DNA of 60,000 nucleotides from Owenia fusiformis (Eukaryota > Annelida > Polychaeta > Sabellida > Oweniidae): assembly GCA_903813345.2 (NCBI GenBank), contig CAIIXF020000007.1, forward strand, positions 8,811,730-8,871,729. Reading direction: 5' to 3'. The notes beneath the pieces are model-generated. The model was not told the origin of the DNA and did not search any database. It worked only from the letters and a program-made list of their open reading frames with translations. A program made the translations under genes and the position numbers. Within the stretch, counting starts at the first letter, position 1, and each line of letters starts with the position of its first letter. This document shows positions 26,521 through 39,048 of this stretch, piece by piece.

Positions 26521-28339
26521 CAAAGAATAACACGATTAACTGAAGACTGAATGAACTTTTGTTTTTATGTTCTTATGTTTATCTTGCAAGAGTCGATAAA
26601 GCAAATGGAGAATAGTAAATTCTGATATTTTGATAGACATAAAAATGTTCACTAGAAATTGGTAGATTTAATCTCGTTTTCTGTTATATTCTAGAATACA
26701 TTCAGGGAATCATGTGTCATAATGGCTTAAGATTTGAGTCTATGGCAATCCCATCGATAAAATTAGCAAATGATCATGTTTTAAATTATAAGCAAAGTAG
26801 CACAAGTTTAGTGTACGTAATTTGCTGGGAAAGAAAACAAAAATATTAAATATATCAATAATTTATAGAGATGTCATTGGTATATTGATGTAAGCACCTG
26901 ATTTCTGATTGACTATCAGGAATCTGTTGTAAATGCGTGAATCGGCATAGATAAAGCATAACAAGTATGACATTATGAGCAGCTGCTAGCTCTGCTTTTC
27001 TCATCACTAGAACTTTCTCTAGGATTTCCAATAGGATATCACCATTGGAGCATAGAGCGTTACGTCTGCTTTCCTACTCAGAAAACATGAAAAATGACTT
27101 TTCCAATGGATTATTATGCATAGGTCATCAGATGACTTAATGATGTTTTCATGTGGGAGTTTATCTAAAGGAATCCTGAGGTTTACTTTGGGTATTGGCA
27201 TGAGAAGTAATGACATCAATCACAGTATGTGGAGTGTCATATTCAGTCAGATTTACACCTCCTTTGCTATACCCCTTTGTCATACCTCCTTTGTCATCCT
27301 GTGTATCACTGAGGCGTGATTAATAGTATAAATGGCATATCTATCACATTATCCTAATAGTGATATAATTAATTTCTTAATTTAATGAATGCTCAACTAA
27401 TTTCTTATAGCTATATTTTTTATCAATGTTAGGAATACAATTAATAAGGTCTGTAGTCATAATGGTTAGAATGAAACTGAAATCATCATGTTAAGACCCT
27501 GTGTTAATAATAAACCTCATCAATGATATGCCATGGTTTATTTGAAAACCCTATTTCATGATGGGATTTTCTGAATTATATTTATATATCTCATTTCGAA
27601 GGAAAAAAAGCTAAAATCAATGCCATCTATTCAAAGAAGATTATTTTGTTTTGACAATCAGATATAAATTCAGTGAAATAATAAAGATAGCGCTGCATTG
27701 CAAGACTTCATCCTGGTCTTGTATACTGTATAATAAAAAATTTCAGAAAAATGTAGATTGTTAGAAATATTAAGTACTAAACATTTGCACTAAATAGCAA
27801 TAAACTCATTATGCATATTTTCAACATTTTGGCAAAATAAAGACTTCATAGTAGTTCCAATGTATTGACAAGTATTTGATCTTTCATTACAAATCAAAAA
27901 CAAGTCAAAGAAAGATGGCGAAGTTATTTGTAGGACATGATTCATTCATTTTTATAGAAGTGTTCTCGGTTCAATATTAATGCAAATCAAGATTTGTATC
28001 TTATTTGATTGAGTGTGTAAATAATATGTTTCAATGATTAGTCAATCCTTTTCCTTCAAAATTAAGCATAGTGGGCCTTTAATATTATAAATTCAATGCT
28101 GAACATGACAGCTTTTCGTATTTATGTATGATTGAATCAGTACCTCAGGAAAGCTAAAAAACATATATGAATGCATATATTTGATAAATCAGCAAGAAGA
28201 TCGTCTGGTGTCTCATCTGGTTCCCTTTAAAGTGTATAAAAAATTGATGAATTCATGCAAATACTTTTAGCAAAATTACAATGAAAGAACTGATACATGT
28301 ACTTGAACAAATATATGCACAGTCAGTGATCATAAATGC

Positions 28340-28700
28340 GTCATCACAAGGGTGCATTGTCAAACATGTGTAGAGTGCATTTATTTGAAATAAGTGCATC
28401 AATTTAAGTGCAATATCAAGCAAGTGTATCATTTTAATACATTTATTAGAATTTACTGAATGTATTTTACATATATAAAAAATATGCATCATTTGAAGTG
28501 CATTATAAAACATGTGTATCATTTAAAGTGCATTATAAAACATGTGTATCATTTAAAGTGCATTATAAAACATGTGTATCATATAAAGTGCATTATAAAA
28601 CATGTGTATCATTTAAAGTGCATTATAAAACATGTGTTTCATTAATTAATGTGCTCAACACTATAAAAGTGAATAATGCAACTGTGCTGAAATACAAGTG
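28340..28700. repeat. 30-bp minisatellite (core 28486-28645)
   Basis: The unit GTGTATCATTTAAAGTGCAT plus TATAAAACAT is repeated about five times nearly perfectly in 28486-28645, with degenerate units on both sides. Because 30 is a multiple of three, open frames with a 10-residue repeat run through it; they are artefacts. Confidence 0.9.
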
Positions 28701-29186
28701 CATTTAGTAAAGCAGATCTATATTTAAATGTCATATGGGTGCATTAACTTTATATTAGACTGAGTATTATAAAATCAAATGCTAAGTGCTTTTCAATAAT
28801 AAAAGCGTGTTACTTTTTTATAAATCATAATATAATGAAATATGCAGTGCTATCACCACTATACATATACGAAAACCAAGTCAGAAGTTTGAAGTATTCA
28901 ATCTTATACCAAAGAATGCATTGCACAGTGAGAGTGCTGCATTATGTATCTATCTACCTTCAGGTTTTGTTTGTATAAAACAATTCTAATATACTGTACA
29001 TGAAAGGTCATATTTATGTCATAAAGTCCTCAAATCTCTAACTTTTCTTTCATTTTCAAATATTAGAAACTTTTATGAAGTAATCCATAATCTTGCCTTA
29101 AGTATCAAAATATTAGTGTCAGGATTCCAAATTGATTCATTCATAAAAGCTTCAGATTAAAAGATGTCACTAGTGTATGTACGTAC

Positions 29187-29470
29187 CATTAGGGTAGGCT
29201 GGCATTCTCCTGCTACAGGATTGTACACAAACCTACTACGACAGACACCCTTTTTATTGCGTGATTTCCCACTTCTTTTCACATTGTTTAAATTGTCTAA
29301 ATATTCTTGTCTTAGTTTTAGGCGTATGTAGTCTAGGAGTCCTATGTTGTCGCCCAGCTGGGGGCTGAAGTAGGGAGAGTCTGTTAAAGATGCCAGGGGG
29401 TTAAAACTGGAGTCCTGTTCATCACTGTTCATCTGCCCTGGGAGACTTATTTTGAATCCAAAAAGAGGAA
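29187..29470 (-). CDS. Coding exon (284 nt) of a probable secreted or extracellular protein
   Basis: Minus-strand acceptor TGCTATTTTCAG and donor AATG|GTACGT enclose 2 nt plus 94 codons (phase 1 in, 0 out). Features: an acidic Ser/Pro-rich part (exon residues 13-41), an amphipathic helix LLDYIRLKLRQEYLDNLN (44-61), then basic sites KR (64-65), KSR (68-70) and KK (72-73). Two cysteines follow, in GVCRSRFVYNPVAGECQPTL (74-93). The layout (helix, basic cleavage-like sites, Cys loop) would suit a secreted prohormone-like precursor. The C-x-x-x-F-V-Y-N-P-x4-C pattern also recalls Cys motifs in ectodomains of lophotrochozoan adhesion receptors. Upstream partner is either the signal exon 36644-36590 or the phase-2 reading of 32319-32258. 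Family not recognised; coding status is the best supported of the small exons. Confidence 0.6.
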
Positions 29471-30370
29471 CTGAAAATAGCATAATGCTAAACATTAGTG
29501 ATATATTTTATTATTATCAACATATTTGAATGTGGTTTCACACCGGGGGTTTCACTGGTGTAACACATTTGTTACAAATAAATAGATCATGGTCAAAATA
29601 CCACTAGCTGATGTTCTATATGAGACAAGAGTTGTAAAAAATCTGTTTATAACAGTGTACATATTCCCCGGGACTTATAAAAGAATTGTAAACTTTAGGG
29701 AGATCACCTTGTAATAAATTCAGTATAAGTGGCATTATTTTATATAAATCATTTTAATTAGACTAAAGAGGAACTGTATTCTTGTGGGTTGATTAAAATG
29801 ATATGAATTTACATACATGTAGTATATGTAAGCATGGACTTTCATCAGGGGCAAACATCAGAGGCTATAACATGTATAATAGAATATGATTTGGGTTCAG
29901 CAATTTTTACATTGTTATGATTCTAAAGTAGTGACCCTTTAATAAAATGATAACTCTTAGACTATTTGATTTGATGTAACATTGAAAATATAACAGGTGC
30001 AAAGGACACCCGAAATTAAAACTTTTGAATCATTTTAAATATCTCAATTTCAGCTTCCAAAGGTGCCCAGGAGTGCCTTGGATGAGGTGGGGCAAAACTC
30101 ATACTTTTGATATGAACATAAAATATAACTAACTACTGCGTGTTATTCTCAACAAATGTATGAAGATAATCGCGATGAAAGGTAAGCCTGATAAAGTGCT
30201 GTCATCAAAAATATACAGTAAAAAAGAAATTGCAGAACTCGTTGCCCATTAATCATCTGCTCTTGATGATCAACTAAAATGTTACACAATTGATTGTATT
30301 AAATTGCCTTTTACTGAAAGTACCTGCAAATGGCAAACTGTTTGACAAAACTGTTAGACTTAGATCTTAC

Positions 30371-30422
30371 ATTTCATATTAAAATTGGAGGGCTGATTTA
30401 TGAACCTAGGGCCAAAATAATT
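30371..30422 (-). CDS. Weak candidate 52-nt exon, minus strand
   Basis: Minus-strand acceptor with a CTGAC branch-like sequence and GGTTTTTC tract before AAAACAG; donor GAAAT|GTAAGA. It is open when entered in phase 0 and left in phase 1, reading NYFGPRFINQPSNFNMK. These are exactly the phases needed to bridge the phase-1 reading of 32319-32258 to 29470-29187. I found it by searching for such a bridge, so chance is a real alternative. Confidence 0.2.
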
Positions 30423-30516
30423 CTGTTTTCTTATGAAAAACCAGTCAGCTAGGCAGACTAAAAAGATCAACATTCCTTCTGCCATTGAAAAGTTGGTCAT
30501 TCCACTACATTAGCAA

Positions 30517-30975
30517 CTAGAAAAACAGCAACTCCACGGAGTAGCGAAACCCACCAAACAAAACATATTTTGATTATTAGTGGCCATCTTGAAAATTCCT
30601 TCTTGAGAGTTTGTTTGTCTCTAGGCATCAACATATAAAATGTAAACCATATCCACCAATAAGTATTTGAGTAATCAAAGATTGCATTCCTTTTTTTATA
30701 AAAATGGCAGCCATTTTGAAATTCAGCTGCCATTTTGAAAATCTTTCTAGAACAGAGCTGTGTCCTGGGCATAAGCATATAGAATTTGAACCAAATCCAT
30801 TCACTGGTATTTGAGATATCAAAGATTATGTTTTTTAATGAAAAATGGCCGCCATTTTGGTACTGTCCCTCAAGGCATCGTCATATCAAGTTTGATTCAA
30901 ATCAGTTCACAGATATTTGAGTTATTATATTAAAGATTATGTTTTTTTAAGAAATATGGCCACCATTTTAATCAC
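30517..30975 (-). mobile_element. Helitron-like element, 5'-truncated copy
   Basis: Same family as 54413-55558 in the same orientation. The minus-strand 3' end has the ACTCC-GT-GGAGT palindrome (30542-30531), a 10-nt spacer and CTAG (30520-30517) next to T. It carries two to three divergent core units with GCCGCCATTTTG. The TCCCACCG 5' end is absent; the copy breaks off where a 47-bp tandem repeat starts. Confidence 0.65.
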
Positions 30976-31195
30976 AGACATATTTTTAGATAAAACTTTG
31001 AATAATAGTAAGTTTTATCACAGACATATTTTTCGATAAAACTTTTAATAAAAGTAAGTTTTATCACAGACATATTTTTAGATAAAACTTTTAATAATAG
31101 TAAGTTTTATCACAGACATAGTAAGTTTTATCACAGACATATTTTTAGATAAAACTTTTGATAATAGTAAGTTTTATCACAGACATATAAGTTAA
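30972..31195. repeat. ~47-bp tandem repeat
   Basis: The unit contains TTTTATCACAGACATATTTT and then TAGATAAAACTTTTAATAATAGTAAG. About four and a half copies, one shortened. It starts where the Helitron-like copy at 30517 breaks off. Confidence 0.9.
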
Positions 31196-32257
31196 AACTT
31201 TTAATTGAATAATCATAGGAGATGCAAACATTGAAGAAATAGAGCACAAGATGCTTTTTAAAAGATATGTCCATGGGCAGATATGTGAAAATCAATAAGT
31301 CAGAGGTTTTAAGGCAATAACAAGTTATTTATCATTTGGTACCATGGGTACCCTTGAACAGAGCAAAGCATTACATTTATGGGCCCAATGATTGTAGGTC
31401 ATGTAAATATCATTCCAATAAACTATATCATACACTGACTCAATTCCTCAAGAGACACCTACACATATTAGAAATATGATCAAGGTCAAGGTAATATGGG
31501 GGAATTTATAGGTCGGCTATAAAACCTTGAAGACAGGGACATGATAAGATGGAACTTGAAGAATCTTAAAAAAATCTTTACATTTAGAGCCCCGAGTATG
31601 TTGCAAATGATTGGCATTTAGAACTTCATCTGGGTTTACTTATTCTGACATTTATCACATCTTTCTGTTTCACTAGAAACATGCTGTATACTACAAGTAT
31701 ATCATTAGAGAAATATTGTTTGACATTAGCTCATCTGAGGGGAACAGTTACTGTCATTAAAATGTAATTTATGCCCTTACTGTTGATTCATTACATAATA
31801 AGTATTGTATTATATTGTCACTGCCATTAGATATAAGCATGTACAGGTGATATAATCTCTACAAGATTAACGACCCTAATTAGAGGAAATATAAGCTGAG
31901 ATCAAAACCTTTATATACCCCAAATCTGTGGGCTCTTTTGGATTCCTAAATGTACCCATAATACTCAGCATCTCATGACTTTGAAAAACTAAGATTTTTG
32001 TTTCTCATTGTTTAGTTTACCCATTGATGCTTTCTCAATCTTAAGTACTTAGTAATTCAAGAGAAGGGGGTTAATGTGCCATCAAAGCAATGTCCTAACA
32101 CATCACTCATTACTTTCCTCTTAAGCGCCATTTAAAAAACATTTGGAAATGATCAACTTACAAAATTACACTTTGAGATAATAGATAATGCACACAATAT
32201 GTCTAGCCTGTACGTTCATCATTTCAATTGATAATATATGGTTTGAAAATGACTTAC

Positions 32258-32319
32258 AAGACAGATACGTTTCATGCCTAAAGCCAGTTCTCTTTTTATG
32301 GCACTTTGAAAATTGCTTC
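32258..32319 (-). CDS. Candidate 62-nt exon, minus strand, open in two useful phases
   Basis: Acceptor CATCCTGTTTATTTCTTACAG and donor CTT|GTAAGT are both near consensus on the minus strand. Entering in phase 1 (as after the 36590 donor) it reads G-SNFQSAIKRELALGMKRICL and leaves in phase 0. Entering in phase 2 (as after 39049) it reads KQFSKCHKKRTGFRHETYLS and leaves in phase 1, which matches the exon at 29470-29187. The splice sites argue strongly that this is an exon; which frame is used decides which gene it belongs to. No family recognised. Confidence 0.45.
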
Positions 32320-32429
32320 CTGTAAGAAATAAACAGGATGTTATCGACCCTTTCGTTCTAGTTATATAAACAAATACATTTGAGGGGGATTTGACTTGAA
32401 AGTTATGAACCATTGTAAAATTTCAAAAA

Positions 32430-32960
32430 GTTGTATTGCAATGGAGGATCTCTGAAGGGCCTCAACTGCACAGTCTAGTAGGAAACATAACATAGAATGC
32501 CCAAAATCTAATCTTAAAATGAAACATCCCTGAAAATATGAAATCAAAATTTAAGTATGAAAATCCCAAAATGGCCACCTAACATTTACCTAGAATGACC
32601 AATAACTAAAGAGTAATTGAAAGAAACATTATTTGAAACCAATCTGTCAAACAGTTTGCATGAAATGTGTAGACAATTAGACTTTACAGACAACTTTTTA
32701 GGATGGAAATTCCAAAATGGCTGCCCTAACATTTACCCAAAATGTTCCAAAACTAATCAGTTCTTAAGATTTTCATATAGAAAAACATCCCTGAAAAATG
32801 TAAAATCATTCCAAACAGTTTGTATGGAATGCTTAGACAAGACTTTACAGACAACATATATAAGGATGGAAAATCCAAAATGGCTGCCATAACATTTACC
32901 AGGAATGCCCAAAAACTAAACAGTTCTGGATTTTCACACAAAGCAACATCCCTAAAAATT
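32430..32960. repeat. Long-period direct repeat (~140-165 bp, three copies)
   Basis: The block CCAAAATGGC(C/T)(A/G)CC..AACATTTACC recurs at about 32571, 32711 and 32874, each followed by (A/G)AATG-CCAAAAACTAA. A small satellite-like array just upstream (minus strand) of the exon at 32319. Confidence 0.7.
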
Positions 32961-33059
32961 GAAATCAATTTCTCAATTGGAAGGACGAAATGACAACAAT
33001 GTAGCACTCTTTCAAAGTACAATAGGCCTAACACGATTTAAATCATTCTACAACCAGCT

Positions 33060-36000
33060 TTATTCCAATGAAAATTAGCCCAAGACATGCATGATTAATA
33101 ACTGCTTTATGGTCATAATTGCAATGTCTGACCAGGACAACTTGGGATGATATTACCTATGTTAGAACAACACCCCACTTATAATATCAAAAGTAACAAC
33201 TAATCTGTGTAATTATTTACCAAACTATCATGTACCAAATATAGAGGTAATATAATCCAATTATATTCATTCAATACTTCATCTTTATTTAATTTCATGA
33301 AACATGATCGATGTACATGTACATGATTGGACACCTCGAAACGTGACCAGTATGTTCAAATCCTTCACCGTTCACATCTCCCACGTGAATTATATACTGG
33401 ACTCTCATTTTGTGTTTGATTACAACCTGAACAACTTTCTGTGGCATCATTTCTCTCGCTATACGATATTAGTGACAAACTTTATAATGAGATAAAACTG
33501 AATATTTGAAAGAAAAATCACCAACTTGCTATTCTGAACAATTTTGCACAAGTATTTTAGCCAAATTGCGGTCATTAACTCAGTTCATACTTCTACATTT
33601 AATGATGAGGACTTGAGAATAAACAAATATTGTCCAGGACATTTCCTTGTACTACGAGCCTTTAAAGACTCATAAATATAAAGGGGGTTCAATACAGAGA
33701 CACTCTGAGTAGCAATATTTCTTTTAATTGTTTTCTATGAGATAGTAATGATGACATATCAAATGACTTCTGAACTATTAGACTTGGGAAGCATATGAAT
33801 TGGTTTTTGTTAGAGAGTAAATCAAATACAAAAAAATGGCGCTCAGTAGCATACAGCTGCGTACAATGACTAATATGAGATCATACTATTCTAATATATA
33901 CCGCTTGAGTCTCTCATACTTAAAAGCAGACAACGAAACTTATAAAATATTTTTTTGTTACAATAGACTATTTTCTATATACAGATGGTTAAATAGATGG
34001 CAGCATGTGTGTTGGTAGGGGCTGGAAACATATGGCAAGAGTCACTTTCTTGATTTATACTCAAGTATTTCAATTTTGATTAACATAAAACACCATTAAA
34101 ATCAAAATATATGATTTTGTTGACATGCTAATTGTGATTTCACATTAACATTGTGATCCTAGTTAGAGTAAATAAATAAACTTTTAAATGTTTTTAACAT
34201 TGTGTCAATGGTGATTTAGCCTAACCTCTTTCAGAAAATTTGAAAATTTAAAAAACTTGAATAAAGTAAATAACTGTGCTTTAATTAATTAATGCCATTA
34301 AATAGAAGAAAATATTGATCTTCAATTGCTAAAAATGCAAATCTCCTAAAAATGTCATCAAACTCGAGACTTCAACGAGATTTCAAAATCATTTGGAAAA
34401 CCATCCATTACAATGATTACTTGCTGTATATGACATTCAAAATCTGTTTCAATTAACTTTTGTAAATTTTGTGAAGGTAATGAAAACTACAATCAGTGTT
34501 ATAGTTACTCCATTTCAATGATTGCCAATACAATGAAACAATACAGCGGGGCTTTACATCCTGCATTAGTCCCCTAGCAGTTGACAAATAATTACTGTGA
34601 ATGGGAGTAGACAGTAAGTTGTGCAGTAGTCCATTGTTACATACACATGTCACCTCCAATTATCACAGCCTTGCTTTAATTCCTACAAAAGATTTCAGGA
34701 ATTAGATTACACTGAGTTAACTTAAATAAAGAGCATATTACTAACCAATTTATTAAAGCAATAGTAATTTCCTATTACATTCAATATATAACTATTTTTT
34801 CTATGCATTTCAGAATTCTGCTCTACTTGAAACAATGCTGGGAGACCAAGTTGTATATTTCCAATCCAACACTAGACACATGTATAACCTCAAAAGCAGT
34901 TTAACAATTATGATACAAGAATTTAAAGATAATTGAAAATGCTCTAAACGTTTAGGATTATTGTTTTGAATTACCAGATTAATTCGAAAAGATGATATCT
35001 AAGTCGAGAAGTTCGAAGGCACCACTAAAGTTAGAAAATCTTTTCTGACATTTAATCCCTACTTAGCAGTTGAAGATTTTTGAAAAAAGTAACATTAGCA
35101 CCATTGTCACAAAAACAAGATGTAATATCAAAACCAAAAAGCTGTTTTCTAATATAGTGCAAACTTTCATTTGTTTCATTACTTTTACAATGCCATTTTG
35201 ACCAATAACTTGATGAATCTTGATTAGAGTGCTATTGTATTGTTCTGGTTTAAGTTAAATTCTGTCTTGTGCTGATTGACAGGGATGGGATGGCTTATAC
35301 AGAAGGACTTTCATAATGACATTTATTTAATTCTTGACCTATAAGTGATAATAATTGACAGTGATATAATGTAGGATAATGTTTGTACTGTAGATGACAA
35401 GAAATGACAGTTGAAACGTTGCTGAATTGTTGAAAACCATCAAAATGTCAAAGCAATTATTTGAATGAAAAGTGATCAAGGCATTAAACTGCCTTTTATT
35501 CCCCTACTTCTTCAATTATAAAATTGCATGCAGTGAACAACTGTTATAAGCCCAAAAAATCAGTGCAATTTCGTCCCCTATCCAGGAATAACATAATCAT
35601 ATGTGCTATTTATTATTACTGTATATGCATCACAGTAGATGAATTCAGAGATGCCACAATTATCTATTGGTTGGCAAATGTATCTATATTCTTCACATAT
35701 ATCTTTGAAGGCAAAACAACAAATGGCTTAAATGTGTTCAATTTGCCAACTTGACTTTGTGGAGATTTCTATGATTGAAATGAGAGCGTTGGTGTGGCCA
35801 TTAAAATGAGATCAAGGAATGATTTAGCTATTACCCTCAAGCATAGTACAGAATATAAATGTTATCTAAAATGGGCTTTATACCTAGTGAACAACAGATA
35901 ATATTTATCAATTCTCCCTCGAGAGCATATATGAAATCAACAATGGTTGATTCATTTGTCAAATTTCCCCAAAATTACATTTCAAAATGGTTCAAAATTC

Positions 36001-36580
36001 ATCGCAAAACACATTCTGCCTAAAGCTTCCATAATAGTGAATAAAATCGAAAAATGTTATGAATTGGGTGGATATGGTGTTTCCTCCCTTGAACTATCAA
36101 AATTTCAAAAATTATCATTGTAATTTCACAATCCAATTTGAAATAAGATAATAAATCATTTTCTTCCTGATTCTGGGTTATAAAATATATTTTATCACAG
36201 ATTTATTACGCAGTATTAAGTTATAAACGATTGTTCTATAAACACAAAGTTTTATCATTTTCTCCATGATTGTACATTGTTAATTGTTCTGATTTTTTAA
36301 ATTTGAGTTCATGCCCAGTGAATTTCAATGCTTTCTTTGATATAATAATCTTACAATTAATCATAAAAATATCAAATTCCATTTGCATGTAAGAATGAAT
36401 TATTGATAAATGCAAATTTCTATTTTTGTGACAGTCACTCAAGATTTCATTAGCTAATCCAATCTAAATAAGTTTACAGAATTTATTAAAACAAACTTTT
36501 TTTAAACTTTAGATAGCTAAATATTACATAATTTGTTATCTCTTTTTGTAAGTTCAATAAAAAAAATTGTTAACAAACGT
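33060..36580. other. Probable intron, nothing recognised
   Basis: Lies between minus-strand exons 36590 and 32319. AT-rich, with short chance frames only. Confidence 0.4.
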
Positions 36581-36589
36581 AATTCTTAC

Positions 36590-36644
36590 CAATGAATAAA
36601 GTTACTGTAAGTCCAGTATATATTATGTTTAGGTTAAGTTTCAT
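36590..36644 (-). CDS. First coding exon: start codon and signal peptide of a secreted protein
   Basis: Minus strand: ATG at 36644-36642, then MKLNLNIIYTGLTVTLFI, a short basic N-region and a hydrophobic core typical of a signal peptide. The exon ends at ATTG|GTAAGA, a strong donor in phase 1. The next exons on this strand that accept phase 1 are 32319-32258 (in one of its frames) and 29470-29187. Joined to the latter, the sequence continues VPLFGFKISLPG, a plausible cleavage region. Upstream sequence to about 36840 is somewhat richer in G+C and may be 5' UTR. Being short, the exon could be fortuitous, but start, hydrophobic core and donor together are unusual. Confidence 0.45.
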
Positions 36645-38401
36645 TGTATAATAGCTCTTCCTTCTCCTAATTTCTCTCGAGCAGTTGCCCTTAGCTAAGG
36701 TCCTTGATTGAAATGGAAGCTGCAATAGGGCAAGCCCCTTATGTACACTCAGCTGTCTTTGTGTGTAGGTTCTCACTGCACCTCTTGGATCCTATGACAT
36801 GTGACACAACTCCTAATTTAATCTTCTCCTAAGCTGCCAGTTTGTTATTTGCTAGTTTAGCTTTTATCAGGTATAAATCAGCTCTGACTTATATTATCTC
36901 TGTCATAGCAATTCTTTTGAAAGATGATATCAGTCGGCTGATGATATCAGTCTACTGAACAATATTTAAAATTTCTCTTTGAACATGATTAGTTAATGCC
37001 AAATCTGGACAATATGTGCGTTTAATGTTGAATTGGTATATACGAGGTAGTATATTAAGTTCATCTGGATTACAAATAAGAGTGCTGGGCCATTTTATAC
37101 AAACATATGATGTATTACTTGGGACATAAAAACATATTAAAAAAAATTTATATCAGCATTTTCATTTGCGATTATTTAATTTTAACAAAAGTGTGTGGGC
37201 AAGATTTAGGTTCATAAATTGCATATTGATATCAATTGATCATTCTGCTCCTACTTAATCCAGAATCATAAATTTATTGTATCAACCTACACAGACAAGT
37301 GATGGGTTCTACAGCTGTGAAAGGGCACACATTTTGCTCTTTATTTGACAAAATATTCAAAAATCTATTTAGTGATCTATTTAATTAGTATTGAACCAAC
37401 CAGATACTTTACCCAATTGAGATTTCTTCGAATTTGATGACATCTCAAGGTTTTCAAATGAATAATGAATGGGGTTTGATGTTCAAGTTTTCACCAAATC
37501 AATTCTTGCATTACTTATTGATATATTGGAGGCAAAAAATAAAAGAATAATTAGTGGTGCTGTGGTATTTTTAGATCTTTCATCTCGCTCGGCTTTATCT
37601 TAAGATGGTGTCTTTGAACTCATAGACTCCACTAACCCAATTTGTGTACCAACCTCATATGGCAGTCACAATAGAATGTAACACCTATTTTATGATGTAT
37701 TGACATTAAACACTGCATATCAAGAACTGTCAAAATCTTAAAACTACAAAAATACAGAAATTACATGATAACCAACACACTGAATGACACTCAATATCAA
37801 CCCATATTTTAGCAAACTGAAAGTAAGTTCTAACAATAGCTTCATGTATATAGTACGTCATTTTATTAAATCTTTACCAAGAAATAATCATCACAGAGAC
37901 ATCCAAATTATACCTTGTTTGATAAGATATCCGTTTACAGTTCCATGATTTACAGGCACGTGTTATATGTAAAATTATCTTACTCATAATGCTAATTCGA
38001 ATCTATACAATTAAGGCTATATGTGAATTGTTGACATGTGCGTGTCGTCTGGGGCCATCACATGACAATTTATAATTATATTTTATTAAATAAATCTTAA
38101 TATTCATTAGCTTATGATTTGATTATCAATTCAACAGGATCCATATTTAAGAAGAAATTGTAAGTATGATATGAAACTGTTTTGATATTGAACAACCAAC
38201 AACTAAACACATTCAAAATTCAATTGAAACATTTCAGTTGTATGGCTCCCATGAGTTTTCTATCAATCTTTGCAAGCATTACCTAAATAATCAGATGTTG
38301 AGTATCACATACTACAAATCTAGTGTCACAGTCTTAAAAAGAACAAAAAATACTATGATTTCACAGAGATTAAATCTCAGGTATTGTTAGTCCAGCATAT
38401 A

Positions 38402-38560
38402 CAGGGTGTTCCCAAAGAAATCGCTATATCTTGAAAAATACTAGTTCAATTATGTTCAAATTTTCAGGAAAGAAAGAAGAGACTGTGTTGTATAGCTCCT
38501 GTATATAGTCAGTTGTAAAACATGATGCCTTGGACACTTACTCCAAGACAGTTGAACTAA
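38402..38560 (+). mobile_element. CAGGGTG mariner-like end
   Basis: TA followed by CAGGGTGTTCCCAAAGAAAT at 38402, the same terminal heptamer as the elements at 5.2, 11.0 and 45.2 kb, with an inner sequence of its own. No matching CACCCTG end is seen downstream; a truncated copy. Confidence 0.35.
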
Positions 38561-39048
38561 TCACCATCAAAAGAGCTTCATACATGCACAGAATTAGTAA
38601 CAATTAGGTCCTATGATATGAGAACCAAGATATTAATGAACTAGAGGTAAAGCGACATTTATGTTCACCATTTGTAACTTGACTGCGTTGTTAGGGTGCC
38701 GACGGTGTAGTCTAGGTGTGAGGTTGATCCAGTTGAATTTCAATCCAACAGGTGGTTAGTTATATACAGTTATTATTATCTGAAGTTATTATCATTCGTA
38801 CTATATCAAATAAAAATAATTACTATTATTATAATCATTATATGATGACTACTATATACTACATGATTGCATATCTGGGAATTAATTGTACATGCTGGAC
38901 ATAAAACTGATACATACAATTATATCATTGCTAAATCTGTGTAATTTGGTTAATGACGTACAATATGATCAAAACCAGAGCATATTTCACAGATCCCTTT
39001 ATTTTTGTATTGAAAAGACGTATTGTCCGGCAGTTTAACTTAACCCAC

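Noticed and set aside
28486-28645. Regular repeats as a possible CRISPR array
   Set aside because: Units are contiguous without spacers and the genome is eukaryotic.
28460-28707. Open frames with a 10-residue HLKCIIKHVY-type repeat
   Set aside because: They follow from a 30-bp minisatellite whose unit is a multiple of three; no start context, splice sites or family.
29187-29260. Kunitz-inhibitor reading of GVCRSRFVYNPVAGEC
   Set aside because: The first Cys of a Kunitz domain and the F-x-Y-G-G-C block are missing.
29187-29260. Elevenin-like peptide reading of the Cys loop
   Set aside because: Elevenin has a shorter loop directly after the signal peptide; only the aromatic-Val-aromatic-x-Pro similarity remains.
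30053-30180. Plus-strand acceptor ATCTCAATTTCAG with short open stretches and a GTAAGC donor at 30182
   Set aside because: Every frame meets a stop within about 25 codons and before the donor; no partner exon on the plus strand.
33350-33370. GTTCAAATCC as a tRNA B-box
   Set aside because: No A-box, acceptor stem or cloverleaf can be drawn around it.
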